Assembly (NCBI GenBank): GCA_024220505.1
Contig: JAKZZE010000001.1
Span: forward strand, 1,612,001-1,676,000
From: Rhizopus arrhizus
Lineage: Eukaryota; Mucoromycota; Mucoromycetes; Mucorales; Rhizopodaceae
Length of the DNA stretch: 64,000 bases
Direction: 5' to 3'
The notes beneath the pieces were generated by a model. It was given only the letters and a program-made list of their open reading frames with translations, did no database searches and was not told the origin of the DNA. Positions within the stretch are counted from its first letter, which is position 1; every line of letters starts with the position of its first letter. Position numbers and translations under genes: made by a program. This document shows positions 1 to 11,673 of the stretch, one piece after another.

Positions 1-907
1 TTAATAGCAGCACAGATTTCATCATTATTCACCAGCACAACTTCATCAATAAGACTCTTTGCCAAACGATATGTTTCCTCTCCTACCATACGCACAGCCG
101 CACCATCTGCAAATAATCCAACCTCATCCAACAGTACTCTCTTATCGGCCTTTAAACTTTGATCCATCGCACAAGCATCTATTGCCTCCACACCAATAAT
201 CTTGATATGAGGTGCAATACGCTTGACATAACTAGCAATACCTGCGACCAGACCACCTCCACCGACTGGGATAAATATAGTAGAGATCTTGCTCACATCA
301 TGCTGTCGAAGGATTTCCATACCAATCGTGCCTTGTCCGGCAATTACATAAGGATCATCAAAGGGTGGGATATCTTTCAAGTTTTCTTCTTTACATAATC
401 TCGCGCACTCTTTTTTGGCTTCGTCAAAGTCAAGTCCGTGCAAGACAACTTCTGCTCCTAAGCGTTGAACATTACGCCACTTTAAGGTGGTTAGTGTCCT
501 GTGGATATCTATTTGTTTTTCTCTTTTACTTTAATAGCAGGTGTGGGTACAGGCATGACAATTTTGGCTTTGATACCCAGCTTTTTAGCGGAAATAGCCA
601 CACCCTGAGCATGATTACCTAAGATGATGATGAATAACAATACATCAAGATAACACTCTATGATCTTACCAGCAGAGCAGGCAATAACCCCATTCTTTTT
701 TTCTTCATCAGTCAAGTGAGCCATACGATTATAAGCACCACGTATCTTGAATGAAAAGACAGGATTAAGGTCTTCTCTTTTTAAATAAATGTTTGATCCC
801 AATTTGGTATTTAAGTTGACAGCTTCTTGTAATGGTGTTTCCTTGATGATATCATAGACTCGAGCAGTCAAAATCATACGAAGATAATCTGGTTGTTCTG
901 AACACAT
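1..907 (-). CDS. ILV1: Threonine dehydratase (threonine ammonia-lyase), 5' part; runs off the left edge
   Basis: PLP enzyme that deaminates threonine to 2-oxobutanoate, the first step of isoleucine synthesis. Exons on the minus strand are 907-670, 618-530 and 479 to below 1; both introns (51 and 50 nt) are GT-AG and keep phase. The family opening [15 protein letters not shown] lies near the N-terminus. SFKIRGAYN carries the Schiff-base lysine, and GGGGLVAG is the phosphate-binding glycine loop. The second intron joins PAIK to [15 protein letters not shown], as expected for the family. The C-terminal regulatory ACT domain would lie outside the window. The start chosen is MCSEQ; no clear mitochondrial transit peptide precedes it, although the fungal enzyme is usually mitochondrial, so an upstream start or exon is possible. 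Identity is secure; the exact start is not. Confidence 0.93.
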
Positions 908-1007
908 CTTTTTGGTGTAAATAGCAATGAAAAGGAAAAAAAAAGATAAAAAAGGGGAAAAAAAAAAAAGCAAAAGGAAAATCCTTTCTTTTATTTTATT
1001 TGTTAAC

Positions 1008-1011
<4 letters not shown>

Positions 1012-1041
<30 letters not shown>
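1012..1041. repeat. 30-nt poly-A tract
   Basis: An uninterrupted run of A lies between the threonine dehydratase start and the next gene. Similar runs occur at 2039-2068 (T), 16085-16117 (A) and 38494-38520 (T). They sit in promoters or introns and look like simple-sequence DNA typical of this genome. Their exact lengths may be unreliable in an assembly. Confidence 0.9.
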
Positions 1042-1042
<1 letters not shown>

Positions 1043-1097
1043 AGGCAACTGGATATTATGACTCAGTAAAATTTAATTGGATCAAAGAAAAGATGAG

Positions 1098-1574
1098 TCA
1101 GTAAGACGGTTTTAGCGAGGATTGTATGGTGATTTCGAACCTTCCTCTTTTAATACATGGATTTTCATTTGGGTCCTTCCAAAATTCCAAATCCCATATC
1201 TTGGGCGTCAAGTAAATCGGATTGAAACATTTCTCTTCTTCTTTTATCCGAATCCCAGTCATATCTGCAAACTCTTTTGCTGTTAAATCTTCCGAATCTG
1301 CAGTATTTATATCACAAGAACAAGAGTACTGTCTCAAAGTAGGCCTCTTTTGTGTACCAAAGACAATGGCTGATTGTGTACTACCTTGTCTTGCATGTTT
1401 GTTTAATAATATGCCTGGGGGTTCTTTTTCTTTTTGCTTTTGTTGCCTGTATTGATTGATTTCGAATAAAGTGTCATTGGTAAATGCTTGCTTCTTGAAT
1501 GATCGAGTGAATCTTGCAAAAATAAAATTGAATGAAAAATATCCCTTTTTTATTGAAAAGAAATTGTTTACCAT
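1098..1574 (-). CDS. Unrecognised small protein (158 aa or spliced form)
   Basis: An open frame of 158 codons with a plausible coding composition. The first 30 residues are basic and hydrophobic, and could be a mitochondrial presequence or non-coding sequence read as protein. The rest is hydrophilic and well mixed, with KQKEKEPPGILLNK, TLRQYSCSCDINTADSEDL and an aromatic/acidic end (IWDLEFWKDPNENPC). I recognise no domain. It lies upstream of the threonine dehydratase gene on the same strand, separated by the poly-A tract. A shorter start or an upstream exon is possible. The case for a real gene rests on the length and composition of the C-terminal 120 residues in otherwise stop-rich AT-rich DNA. 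Confidence 0.45.
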   Translation of the reverse strand: MVNNFFSIKKGYFSFNFIFARFTRSFKKQAFTNDTLFEINQYRQQKQKEKEPPGILLNKHARQGSTQSAIVFGTQKRPTLRQYSCSCDINTADSEDLTAKEFADMTGIRIKEEEKCFNPIYLTPKIWDLEFWKDPNENPCIKRGRFEITIQSSLKPSY

Positions 1575-2035
1575 GTAAAGTAGAAAAAATAAAAGATGTG
1601 CTTTATATTTATATCATTCAGGGTCACTAGTTCCCCTTTATTTTCCACAGATTCGAGACTTTATTGCATAGAAAACTAAGATTTAATAAAGACACTTCTA
1701 TCCTAATAGAAGCATTAGTTATGTAAAATCATTCATACGGGCATGAAAGAGGAAATATTGTATGTGCTCTGTACATATGGATTTATACATGTTCCCCTTC
1801 CCCTAATCATCACACACAACACATTATCCTAAACTTATCGTACAATCACACTTGATTTGAAAGCACTCGAGACTTGATCAGCTTACAGTCAAAAAATAAG
1901 CACTTGCAACTCACTCACACAAAAATTTAGCTGTCGAAACTAAATTGTCCTGGTCATCTTTTGACATGCAATCTTCTTTTATTTTATGCAGCAAAATCTA
2001 ATAGACGGCCGTGTGTTGCATCTCACTCAAACTCT

Positions 2036-2069
<34 letters not shown>

Positions 2070-3155
2070 ACTTTAGCAAAGAAATAAAAATTCCAAGTTT
2101 GCGAGAGAAGCAATGCTGCTTCAAATTATGCTCAACTTCAGAAAAGGATACGCATAGATGGAGCTTACCGCATCGCAAAGAACACTATCCCGAAAAGAAA
2201 CCGATGAAACATATTTATCTCTTAAATTATTTAATTGTTTTAGTATCAATTGTCAATCTTTTTAATCCATTTAGGACACGATATAAAGGCGGTTGACTAT
2301 AAGAGAGAAAAGGGATCATATTAACCATGAACTGCAATTGAATTCATCTTTTAAGTTCTTAAAAATGTTCTCACCCGAAAAGACCATGTAATTCAGATAA
2401 TATACATTGATTATAAGAATAACACAAACTTATATTTGCTACCAAAAAAATTATTTTATAATATAAATGTATCATCAATCGCCATGTGTATTCTAGCTTT
2501 TACTATTTTAAAATCAGTTGAATATCCCACCTTTTTATTTTTTTATTATTTTTTATTTTTGAAAGGGGAAAAGGCTAGAACATGTATAACTTAACCAGGA
2601 TTCAGGGCTTAAGAAAAATGAGGGATAATAATTTAAAGCTAAATCTGGCAAAGAGAAAGAGAACAGCTCCCCCTTTTTTTTTTTTTTTTTTTTTGGTTAT
2701 GCACAAACACCTCAATTTTTGCATTTTTCTATACATTTTTACTGTCCATCTTCTCCTCTTCTTAATAAAACTTGTACTTTAATGAACATAATTGGATTCT
2801 AGATATTTAATCACACATCAGCGTGTGAACGAAAGAGCTCCTCATTCTCTTTCAACTATCTACTCTTTTTCAACCATAAAAAACTCCTTTTTGTGTTTGA
2901 CATTATCTCTTCCTGAATCATTGAAAATAAAGCTACTCAAGTATCTCTTCTGCAAAAAAAAAAAAAAAAAAAGCTAAATTAAAGCATACCTTTTCTTATT
3001 TAAAGCTTTGTTCACCCTTTTATATTTTGAATCCAAATATTCGTTCATCTTTAATATTTACATTTCTTCTTTTTTTTTTTTGTTCTTTTTTTCTAGCGGT
3101 TTTATTATGACCATTTAATATATAATTATTTGTTGTATATATGCTGCATGTTCAT
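1575..3155. other. Intergenic, AT-rich; no gene seen
   Basis: About 1.6 kb of AT-rich DNA with T runs at 2039-2068 and 2673-2694 and an A run near 2954-2971. Short open frames here consist largely of homopolymer-coded residues and have no coding character. No tRNA, repeat ends or family motif was recognised. Confidence 0.6.
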
Positions 3156-3471
3156 CTATGCTGTTGGAGTGAGACCCTTTGTGCTTCTGATGATTTCAGC
3201 TACTGAGAAATGCTTGTTTTTGCTAAGAGGTCTGCAAGCTTCAATACGTACAATATCGCCCAACTGACAAGCTTGGTTTTCATCATGAGCAAGGTAATTT
3301 TTATGTGATTTGATAGTCTACACACATTGAGTTTTTCCTTCTTTACTTTTCAAAATTGTATTTAACCCTTACCTTTCGAACAATGGGATGAAGTTTTTGA
3401 GAAGTTACTTTGACCTTAATCGTCTTTTGCATAGCATTGCTAACAACCATACCAATAAAGTTTTGTCTCAT
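3156..3471 (-). CDS. MRPS17: Mitochondrial ribosomal protein uS17m
   Basis: Component of the small subunit of the mitochondrial ribosome. Two exons, 3471-3373 and 3317-3156, are joined across a 55-nt GT-AG intron and give 86 residues, too short to stand out as one open frame. The S17/OB-fold pattern is clear: an N-terminal [15 protein letters not shown], then a basic HPIVRK...[13 protein letters not shown] segment, then [24 protein letters not shown]. The cysteine-containing E-A-C-R-P-L-S-K core is the most conserved part of the family. It is short like the organellar and bacterial forms, and lacks the N-terminal extension of cytosolic S11. It is divergently arranged with the LYRM2-like gene, another mitochondrial protein gene. 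Confidence 0.93.
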
Positions 3472-3962
3472 TTTACTGTTTTTAAAAAAATAAAAAAAAG
3501 AGAGGGAGGGGTCTGATTTTGATGGGTGAAGAAGGGCGGTGTGTAGGATTTATAAGCCACACTCGCTCTATGATTTCTTTCCTGTAATCGACTTCAAAAA
3601 CAGTTCTCTCTCTTGGGGGGGTTTTTTATCGTTTTGACTAGAAAAATAAAGAACAGCACAAAATAATTAGTAAAAGAAGTGAGATTTATAAAGAAATTGA
3701 TACCCATTAGAACACTCTTATATTATTCAATTACTAATCTCCATGTAAAATGGTTACAAAATTTAATTCTGATTTTCTTTTTATTTTACCCTTTCATCTT
3801 TTTCAAACAGCCTTTTAGTTTGATTAGATTCAAAATACTATCTTTTCGACACTTTTATTCAATTTGCTTTTGTCCTCATTTTGATTAAAGAAACCATAAC
3901 AGTCACACTCGCAGTAATCTATTTTCGCTTTACTCTCTACTTTTTTTTTCCTCTTTTTCATT
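3472..3962. promoter_or_regulatory. Divergent intergenic region between two mitochondrial protein genes
   Basis: 491 bp separate the start codons of the uS17m gene (minus) and the LYRM2-like gene (plus), so both promoters must lie here. A purine-rich stretch (3485-3510) and a run of G (3615-3621) are visible. No specific factor site can be assigned by eye. Confidence 0.5.
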
Positions 3963-4370
3963 ATGCTTTCCTCAGTGGTTCGATTACAAAAGGCACCTCC
4001 TGTACCTAAATTCTTCAAAGAAGGGCTTTCTTTAGATCATGTAATAACTCAACGTTAATACATAAAAAAGAAAAGCTAACAAAAGAAAAAGTTTCTTATT
4101 CGATCCCAAGTTATTTCGCTTTATAGACAGATTGTAAGATGTACAAAAGGAATGGATAAACCAAGTGCCAAGGAAATTATACAATGGGCAAGAGCTGACT
4201 TTGAGCGTCATCGCCATGAAACAAATATTGTAAGCATATATATCTCAAATTGTTTAGTAAAACAACTAATATCAGTACAGGATAATATCAAATCATTGAT
4301 TTCATCAGGGAAACATCAAATGCATTCATTACAAAACTCAGTTTATCTTGCTCAAGCAGGAAAACGATAA
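3963..4370 (+). CDS. LYRM2: LYR-motif protein, LYRM2-like (101 aa)
   Basis: Small LYR/Complex1_LYR protein predicted to act in mitochondria; LYR proteins bind acyl carrier protein and help iron-sulfur delivery or respiratory complex assembly. Exons are 3963-4040, 4092-4229 and 4281-4370, and both introns are GT-AG and in phase. Exon 2 carries the signature SLYRQIVR (L-Y-R), then AKEIIQWARADFERHRHETN. Exon 3 carries IKSLISSGKHQMHSLQNSVYLA. The order LYR, then W-A-R-x-x-F-x-R, then a short helical tail matches LYRM2. The N-terminus, rich in serine, arginine and proline, could serve as a presequence. The stop lies only 15 bp from the stop of the convergent glucosidase II gene. Confidence 0.9.
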
Positions 4371-4385
4371 AACACACATTTTATT

Positions 4386-7300
4386 TTAATAAATAACCAA
4401 TCGCCAATCACAGTCAACAATAGACACTTTAGGATCCTTAACCGTAATCACTTGTTGATCCACTGTAAACTGTAATTCTTGGCTTGTGCCGTCCTTTTGA
4501 ACCACCTTGACACCTTGGGGTGATTTGTCGAAACCAAGGATACGGACACGTTCGATACGGATAGGCGAGGTCATGAAGGATGAGTCCCCTTCGGATTGAC
4601 AAGTTAACTCTTGCTGTGCATAGTTAAATGTAGTGTAGGTATAAATGCCTTTTTGGTATGAATAAGTTTCTTCGTCGTCCATGTACAATGATCCTTGAGC
4701 ATGGCCTTGGCTATCTTGAGCAATGACCAGTGTAAATGGATCAAGTCTCATGGAAGCTGAGCTACGACGAACACGTTCACGACGGGGAACAATATGTCCT
4801 CCACGATAATAGACAGGGATGCTGTTTAATGGTGCTTCGATGGGTTGAAGGCCCGTGTTTTGAATGGGTTGATAAGTCTTGGAGTTGTACCACAGCTATG
4901 AAAGAATCCGAATTTAATGCTTATGCTTTATATGCTTGTATGCATGTAGATTACCTCGTTATCAGGGAAATAGACATTAGTAGACTCAGCACCTTCTTGA
5001 GTGATAGGCTTGACCAATATGGCTTCACCTACCATGAACTGATCTTCAGTAGCAAACAAAGACTCATCTTCAGGGAATTCCATAAACATGGGTCTCATCA
5101 TAGGGGTACCCGTCTTATAAGCTTCATAAAACAAAGTGTACCAGTAAGAGAGTAAAGCATAACGTTCACGAAGAGCATCTCGTGTGATGGACTTGTAAGG
5201 CTCTTCAGAGAGGTAAGGCTCACGGCGCTTGGTATCAATATGGGCATGTCCACGAAAGAAGGGTTGATAGACAGCAGCCTGGTACCAACGCGTTAAAAGT
5301 TCAGGTGTGGGATTATTGAAAAATCCAGGCACATCAGCACCAGAAAAGACGACACCACCTAAACCGTTGGTCAAGATCATTGGGTTTGTGTAATAGAGGG
5401 ATTCCCAATTGGCCATGTTATCACCAGTCCAGATAGGACCAACACGTTGAACACCTGCATAAAAGCCTCGAGATAAGACAAAGGGACGCTTTTGAACTTC
5501 AGTGCGTTCTCTTACACCATCCGTGGTTGCAGAATGCTACATGTAAAATAATAAATTAGCTTCTTCAATTATTTCTTTTACTAGTTTATCTTTCTTTACG
5601 GATAAAAGAGCATAAAGATTATGCAAAACACGGTGTTCCCACTTTCCATCATGAATCATTTCCTTTTGCATAGTAATTTCAGGTCCATTGAACACAGAAG
5701 GTTCGTTCATATCGTTCCAGATGTGAACATTTTCGCGTGTTCCCTTGAATTGGTCAAAAGCGAACTTGCTCTTCCACCAGTTGTAAGATGCATTGTGTGC
5801 AAAGTCAATCCAAGAAGACTGTCCAGGCCAACACCACGCTTCATAGTCAGACCCATCTGCCTGTTTAACGAGCAAATTCTGAGCTTTGGCTTCCTCAATA
5901 ATATTATATCCATCGGTCTGCTTGATGTGAGGATCAATGATGGTCACCAACTTTCGACCTTTGTTGTCCAAGGATTCTTCCATGGAGATAGGATCAGGAA
6001 ACTTGGCAGAATCCCAAGTAAAGTACTTTTTTTCGTCCGTGTATTCAATATCAAGCCAAATTACATCGTAAGGCATATCGTTCTCATCAAATTGTCGATC
6101 TACTTCAAGTACGTCACGTTGGTTGATATAGTTCCATCGGCATTGGTGGTATCCGATAGCAAACATTTGAGGCATGGCAGGTGGGCCAGTCAATTGAGTG
6201 TATTGACGAAGAACATCCTTAGTGGAAGGACCCAAGAAGATAAAGAGATCCAAAACACCAGCTTCAGAGATCCAATGCGTCTTTGTTGCTTGTGTTGAAG
6301 TCAAGACTTTTTGAACCAAGTTCTGCTCATAGCTGTTAGAGAAAAAAAATTGAATAAAAGCTGTAAAACTTACTTCATTTTCATCTTGTTTTGTTTTAAT
6401 AATATCAATCCATGTTTCAGAAGGATTCATCCAAAAGATACCGGCTGACAATTTCTTTTTGTGAGCAATCATGAGTGGGACGGCACCGTAAAGTGAAGTA
6501 GGACTGTCAAGAGCATATTCAAAGACATCTGTGTTGTAAAGGCGATAAGGTTCTTCATAGGCGTTTTCGCCACCTCTTGTTTCTTTTAAAGAAAGACTAG
6601 ATGCGTGTTCCTGAAAAAATTAAAACGAAAATATAGAAATCAAAATGATATTACTTACTGGAATACCATAAACATGGGAAAATCCGTGAAAAGTAACGTC
6701 CAAGGCAATAGATTCCGGGCCTTTATAGAGTTAGTATTTGTATATAAACTATTTCCTTTTGTTTTCGTTGCTATTACCATTAGGTTTAGGATCAGTCCAA
6801 GTTTTAAATCTTTCTTCCCACAAATCCTGTTCTGATTTGTCTTTAACCAATTCAACCGTACCGTCTTCCTTTTTCTGTTCTACCATTTTGGGTTTATGTG
6901 TTTCCTTGGTTCTCAAATGTTCAAAGTTGAAGAAGCCACGTTCGTTCAAAGTTAGAACAGACTCATTATTAACCAAAAACTCGATACGCAAAGGTTCTGA
7001 GTAAATAAAAATCGTACGGTGGCTGTTAACAATAGTGACCACACCGTCCTTGTATTCGGCCGTGGTTGGGTCAGTAGGTGGTTGAGGATCAGTTTGAAGG
7101 GTATGTCGGACGTGGTCATCATAACGAGGCTTGATGGGTGCCTTTTCGTTGATGCGCACACGTGCTGTATTGTCTTGCAAAACATTCAAATCCAGGGTGA
7201 GAAGAATATTGGTTTCGGTATTGAGAATATCAGCATAGACGTGGTCACCGTTTAATTGAAGTGAATCGGGAAGGAGACGGTAGGGTGACGTGGTCACTTG

Positions 7301-7447
7301 GTCAGCATAAGCTCGATTACGACGGCAGAAACCGGATTGAGAACAGGTTTTGAAATCTTCAAACTTCATTGCCAGCGCAAATGGCAGCAGCAAGGTGAAT
7401 AGTAGCAGTAAAGGCGCTACTAACCTTGTAGACTTTAGTTTATTCAT
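4386..7447 (-). CDS. GANAB: Glucosidase II alpha subunit (GH31), 927 aa
   Basis: ER alpha-1,3-glucosidase that trims the two inner glucoses of N-glycans during glycoprotein folding. Six exons on the minus strand: 7447-6778, 6720-6659, 6610-6374, 6322-5600, 5536-4955 and 4895-4386; the summed length is a whole number of codons. The N-terminus is a signal peptide (basic start, then LLLLFTLLLPFALA), followed by the family motif FKTCSQSGFCRRNR. The catalytic GH31 domain shows IWNDMNEPSVF with the nucleophile Asp, and the GHAHIDTKRREPYL region with the acid/base Asp. IWLDIEYTDEKKYFTW is also conserved. No KDEL-type signal is present, as expected, because the alpha subunit is retained by the beta subunit. 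The acceptor at 6323 was chosen because the nearer AG at 6333 breaks phase. Confidence 0.97.
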
Positions 7448-7981
7448 AGAGTCAATAGAATAAAAAAAAAATATAATTAGGAACTAATTGCGGTGAGAAA
7501 TTAATAGAAAAAACTCCATTTAAGCCAATAAAATCATTTGACGTACAGAACCATTAATTGTTTTACGCGATTATATACAATTCGTCAAAGAAAATAAGAA
7601 AAGGAAGGGCATCTTTTTATACGGTCTATTGTATTATTTAATAAAACATAGACCTTTGCTTGTTTACTTGTACTGATATTATATAAAAAAATATTCCAAA
7701 GAATAACGTTACGTTTCCTAATGCCCGGTTTATTGTTATTGTGAACCCTGCTTTTTTATTTTATCTTATTTTGATATCGTGAGATTGTGTATTCATATAA
7801 ACACCTTTATAAAAACTATATTTAAACAAGGAAATAAAAAGCTTTTTGTTATATAAGAGCCAATCAATAGCAATTCGTTTCAAAATTTCCCTTTTTTATT
7901 TTTTACTCTTTCTTGTGCAACCTTTCTCTCTCTCTCTCTCTTTCACTTTTTTTTTTATATTCTATTTGATTTCAATAGGAA
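7448..7981. promoter_or_regulatory. Divergent promoter region, glucosidase II / PP4 regulatory subunit
   Basis: 534 bp between two divergent start codons. It contains pyrimidine-rich DNA immediately upstream of the plus-strand gene (about 7900-7970), including a CT microsatellite near 7927-7940. No coding potential seen. Confidence 0.5.
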
Positions 7982-10968
7982 ATGGCAGGTAAAAATAATA
8001 ACAAGAAGACAACAAAAAATAAAGAAAGCGTTTTATAACTAAATGATATTTATGGCAAGATCTCGGTTTTGATTTCCCTGATGATGATTATGAACAAGAA
8101 ACTAATAATAATACTGATATCAACGACGATATAGTTGAAACTATTCCTTCGCTAAAGGACGAATCACTGCTGACAACTGAAGGTTTTTATGTTTTTAATT
8201 TAATAATTACTTTTTTTTAAATATATTTTATAAAGTAATTCAAAATGAAAGCAAGACAAAACTAGAGACAATGCCAGAAGACGAAACAGAAGACGATTTG
8301 TTAGCAGATGAGAAATGGACATCAGTTGAACGTGTCTATGCGTTTAAAGAAAACGATGTTTTAATTCACAGGTGAAAAAGTTACTTTAAAAAAGAGATTA
8401 GGAATAACTTATTTTATTATTAGACTTTTATTAGCTAAAGAATTACCTAATGCACTCGAGGAGCTTGGTATATCAGAAGCAGTGAAACACGTTATACCCA
8501 TCATGGAAAAATTAGCGTATGATATGGATGATACAGTGAGAGAGACATTTTCGAGTGAACTCGACCAAATCCTACTTTATTTTTATAAGGTTTTCTTTTT
8601 ATATAATACATTTCTGTATACATGCTTATATTTTACAAACAGAATGCACCTGACTTATTTTCACGCAAAGAAGATGATACACAAGAAAAGACATTTGCCC
8701 CTTTAATGATCAATATTCTTTTAGATCAGCATTCTAGTGTCGCTTCTTTAGGTCAACAAGCAATCATTGCTGTCGTTAGTGTATTACGTGAAGATCAGAA
8801 TTTGTTACAAGTGATAGACTCAGAAATACATAAAGGATTAATCGAAGGATTAATGGCTATTGTAGACGGTAAAATAAAAAGACAGCAACAAACAATAGAA
8901 GAAGAAGGTGGACGTCGTGTGTCTGTGGATGAAATAGAAAGACGTAGATCGTCTTTATCAGCCGCACCTGGATTCGAAACCTCTCATGCAGCAGATGATG
9001 ACTTTGATCAAGGAGAAATCAGTTTAGCAAAGATAACTTGTATTTCAGTAAGTTTTGTTTTCTAATATTTGTTTAAAAGGCTGACATTTTTTATATGCAA
9101 GTTAGTTGCATCTATTGCTAATATACTAGGCCGAGAAAAGTGTATTGAAACATGTTTACCTATCATTGAACAGTTATCGACAGATACAATGTTTTATGTA
9201 AGAAAAGAAGCAGCAATTGCTATCGGTAACTTGGCTTTGGTGTTGGATACTGAAATTGTTGAACAAAGATTGGTAATAAAATAAAAAGAAACAAGAACTC
9301 CCTGATTAATTTCTATTCTTCTTCACAGCTTCCACTCTATCAACAATTCTCTGAAGATCAAATATGGCATGTTCGTAAATCATGCGTCCTTGCCCTTCCA
9401 TCACTTTGCAGTGCGCTTTCTGAAAAGGGAAAGACTCAACTGACAATCACCAGTGTTGAAACCTTTCGAAATGATGTCTCACGCAGTGTTCGCAACGCTT
9501 TGGCAGATATCGTAGGCGAATTGATCGCACGCTTCTTACCTCCTGATTGGGAGCAAACCGGTCAGCCAGGAAAAATACCCGGTCCCCTTCTTTCTTACTT
9601 TCTTTCTTTGGGGGCTCAAACAAATAATAGCCAAATGCTCAAGTTGGAAGTCGATCGACCTTACATTTGTGCTTATAATTTCCCAGCTGTTGTCTTGACT
9701 GCCGGAGCCGATCTTTGGGATTCACATCTGAGAGAGACCTATTTAAATTTAACCAAGGATTATCAAATCAAAGTACGTTGTACTTTTGCACACTCACTAC
9801 ATGATATCGCACGTATCATTGGACCCGAACGTACCGAACGTGATTTAGTTCAAATTTTTGCACTCTATTTAATGGATCTAGATGATGTCAAACAAGGTGT
9901 TCTTGAGCATTTGGCTGATTTTTTGGGAACTCTTGTGGTGACTTCTCGTAATGAATATATCCCCATTTTGGCTGAAGTTTGGGATGGTGTGGCTACCAAT
10001 TGGCATCTTCGTAATATCTTGGCTGGTCAGTTGCGAGACATCTCTTTGTTATTTGATGCTTCTAGAGTAGTTGAACATGTCTTACCCTTGGTTGTTCGTG
10101 CTTGTCATGATGAATTTGCTGCTGTTCGACAGACAGGTGTCGATGTCTTTCCGATTGTGTTGGATGTGGTGAAACATGCGGTTGAGGAAGATGGAGATTC
10201 TTTATCACAAGCTGATGGATACGGAGATGATGTGGTTGAGAATAAAAAGAATTTTGCATTGGCTTTACTAAGCCATGTTATGGAGCGATTAGATGAATTT
10301 GCTCGTTCAGATCACTATCGTGGACGACTTGTGTAAGCAAAAAAAAAAAAAAAAAAAAAAAAAGTTATATGATAACCTTATTGTTTTAATATAGTTTTGC
10401 ACATATTTGTCAAGCATTAATTGAAGCAGGTATTAATGCATCTGATTTTGCTTCCTTCTTTTTACCAAGACTTGCACCATTGGCCCATGATCCTGTAGTA
10501 AATGTACGTATTGCAGCCTCTCGTACGATTGGTACAATCTATACAAATGGTAAACTATCATAATCTTTTGTTATGTTTCATTTAACAAAAAAAGTAGAAC
10601 CATTTTGCCGAGAATTAAGTGAGATAGCAGCACCTTCAAGGACAGCTCATGAAGAATCAGGGCATGCATTAGACCAAATGACTTATCGTTTTGCACTTGA
10701 TAAGGATAGTGATGTTCGATCATTTGTGATGGCCTTTGTGAATAATGACATTTTAGAAAAACAACGAGAAAAAGATTCTAAAGCAGCAGAAGAAGCCGCA
10801 GCGGCAACGGCAGCAGCAGAAACAGCAATAAAAGAAGAAACAGCAATAGAAGAAGAAGCAGTAATAAAAGAAGAGATGATGGAAACAACACCAATGCAAG
10901 AAGTGGAAGAAAGCAAAAAAGATGGTGAAGATGAAATCATGTCAGATGTAGAAGATGAACCTAAATAA
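7982..10968 (+). CDS. PPP4R1: Protein phosphatase 4 regulatory subunit 1-like HEAT protein (846 aa)
   Basis: Predicted scaffold for the PP4 (Pph3-type) phosphatase. Nine exons: 7982-7988, 8060-8182, 8236-8371, 8424-8589, 8643-9047, 9102-9272, 9329-10332, 10395-10549 and 10595-10968. All introns are GT-AG and the total is 847 codons. The first exon holds only MA plus one base. An acidic N-terminus is followed by HEAT-type helix pairs, for example PLMINILLDQHSSVASLGQQA and CLPIIEQLSTDTMFYVRKEAA. The core DSHLRETYLNLTKDYQIKVR...DLVQIFALYLMDLDDVKQG is the part that resembles PPP4R1 best. The last 60 residues are low-complexity Glu/Ala/Lys. A PP2A A-subunit is the main alternative, but the insert-rich layout and acidic tail favour PP4R1. 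Confidence 0.85.
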
Positions 10969-11235
10969 TTCACAATCTTCACTTCAATTATATACATATA
11001 TTATATATAGTCATTTCCCCTCTTTCTTTCTATTAATTCTATTTTATATATTCTTGTGTATTCTTTCCTTTTTATCTTCTTAATCATTAAACAAAAAACA
11101 AAAAACAAGAAAGGAGTATATTTAAGATTCAAATTTATTCTAAATAAATATATTTGTCTACGCACGGACTTATAAACGATCACGAGAGTAACTAGTAAAA
11201 ATTAATAAATGATAACAGCTCGAGAAAAAAAAAAC

Positions 11236-11529
11236 TTACATTTTATCAAACTTTTGGTTGACAGTCATCAATTTAACTTGAGTGTCTTGACCAATGTTTT
11301 GCCAAGGGTAAGGGTTATTGGAACGATCCCAGACAACTTCAGGACCACTAAAGATGATTGATATCAGTATTTTATCTTTTTTCATCTCTTTATCTATTTA
11401 CCGAGCAAGACGAGTAAGGTACCAACCAGCTAAACCACAGGCACCACCAACAACAGCATAAATAGGGATAATTTCAGGCTTATACCAGATGGACCAGAAA
11501 GTCTTTTTAGCAGCGTGGGCAGCAGTCAT
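11236..11529 (-). CDS. NDUFA4: NDUFA4/MLRQ-like respiratory chain subunit (79 aa)
   Basis: Small single-pass inner mitochondrial membrane protein of the MLRQ family, linked to complex I or cytochrome c oxidase. Exons are 11529-11402 and 11347-11236, with a 54-nt GT-AG intron in phase. The protein begins MTAAHAAKKTFWSIWYKPEI, has one membrane segment (IPIYAVVGGACGLAGWYLTRLA), then the conserved R-x-P-E-V-V-W-D-R-x-N-x-P-Y-P-W motif. The stop overlaps a GTAAG string, so a further short exon cannot be fully excluded, but the length is normal for the family. It is convergent with the PP4R1-like gene. Confidence 0.92.
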
Positions 11530-11673
11530 TTTTTATGTGATAGAAAAGTAAAGAAAAATGTCTTCCTTCACCACCACCCCCCCCTCTCTTTATATAAGTC
11601 GTTTAGTAAAAAATTTTAAAATTCAGGCTTATTTTATTGGTATAAATAATAATGACTCCGATAACCAATCATA

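Noticed and set aside
6333..6373. In-frame read-through, or a 41-nt intron, in the glucosidase II gene
   Set aside because: Read-through adds hydrophobic residues not found in the family, and the 41-nt intron breaks phase. The 51-nt intron ending at 6323 fits both phase and family.
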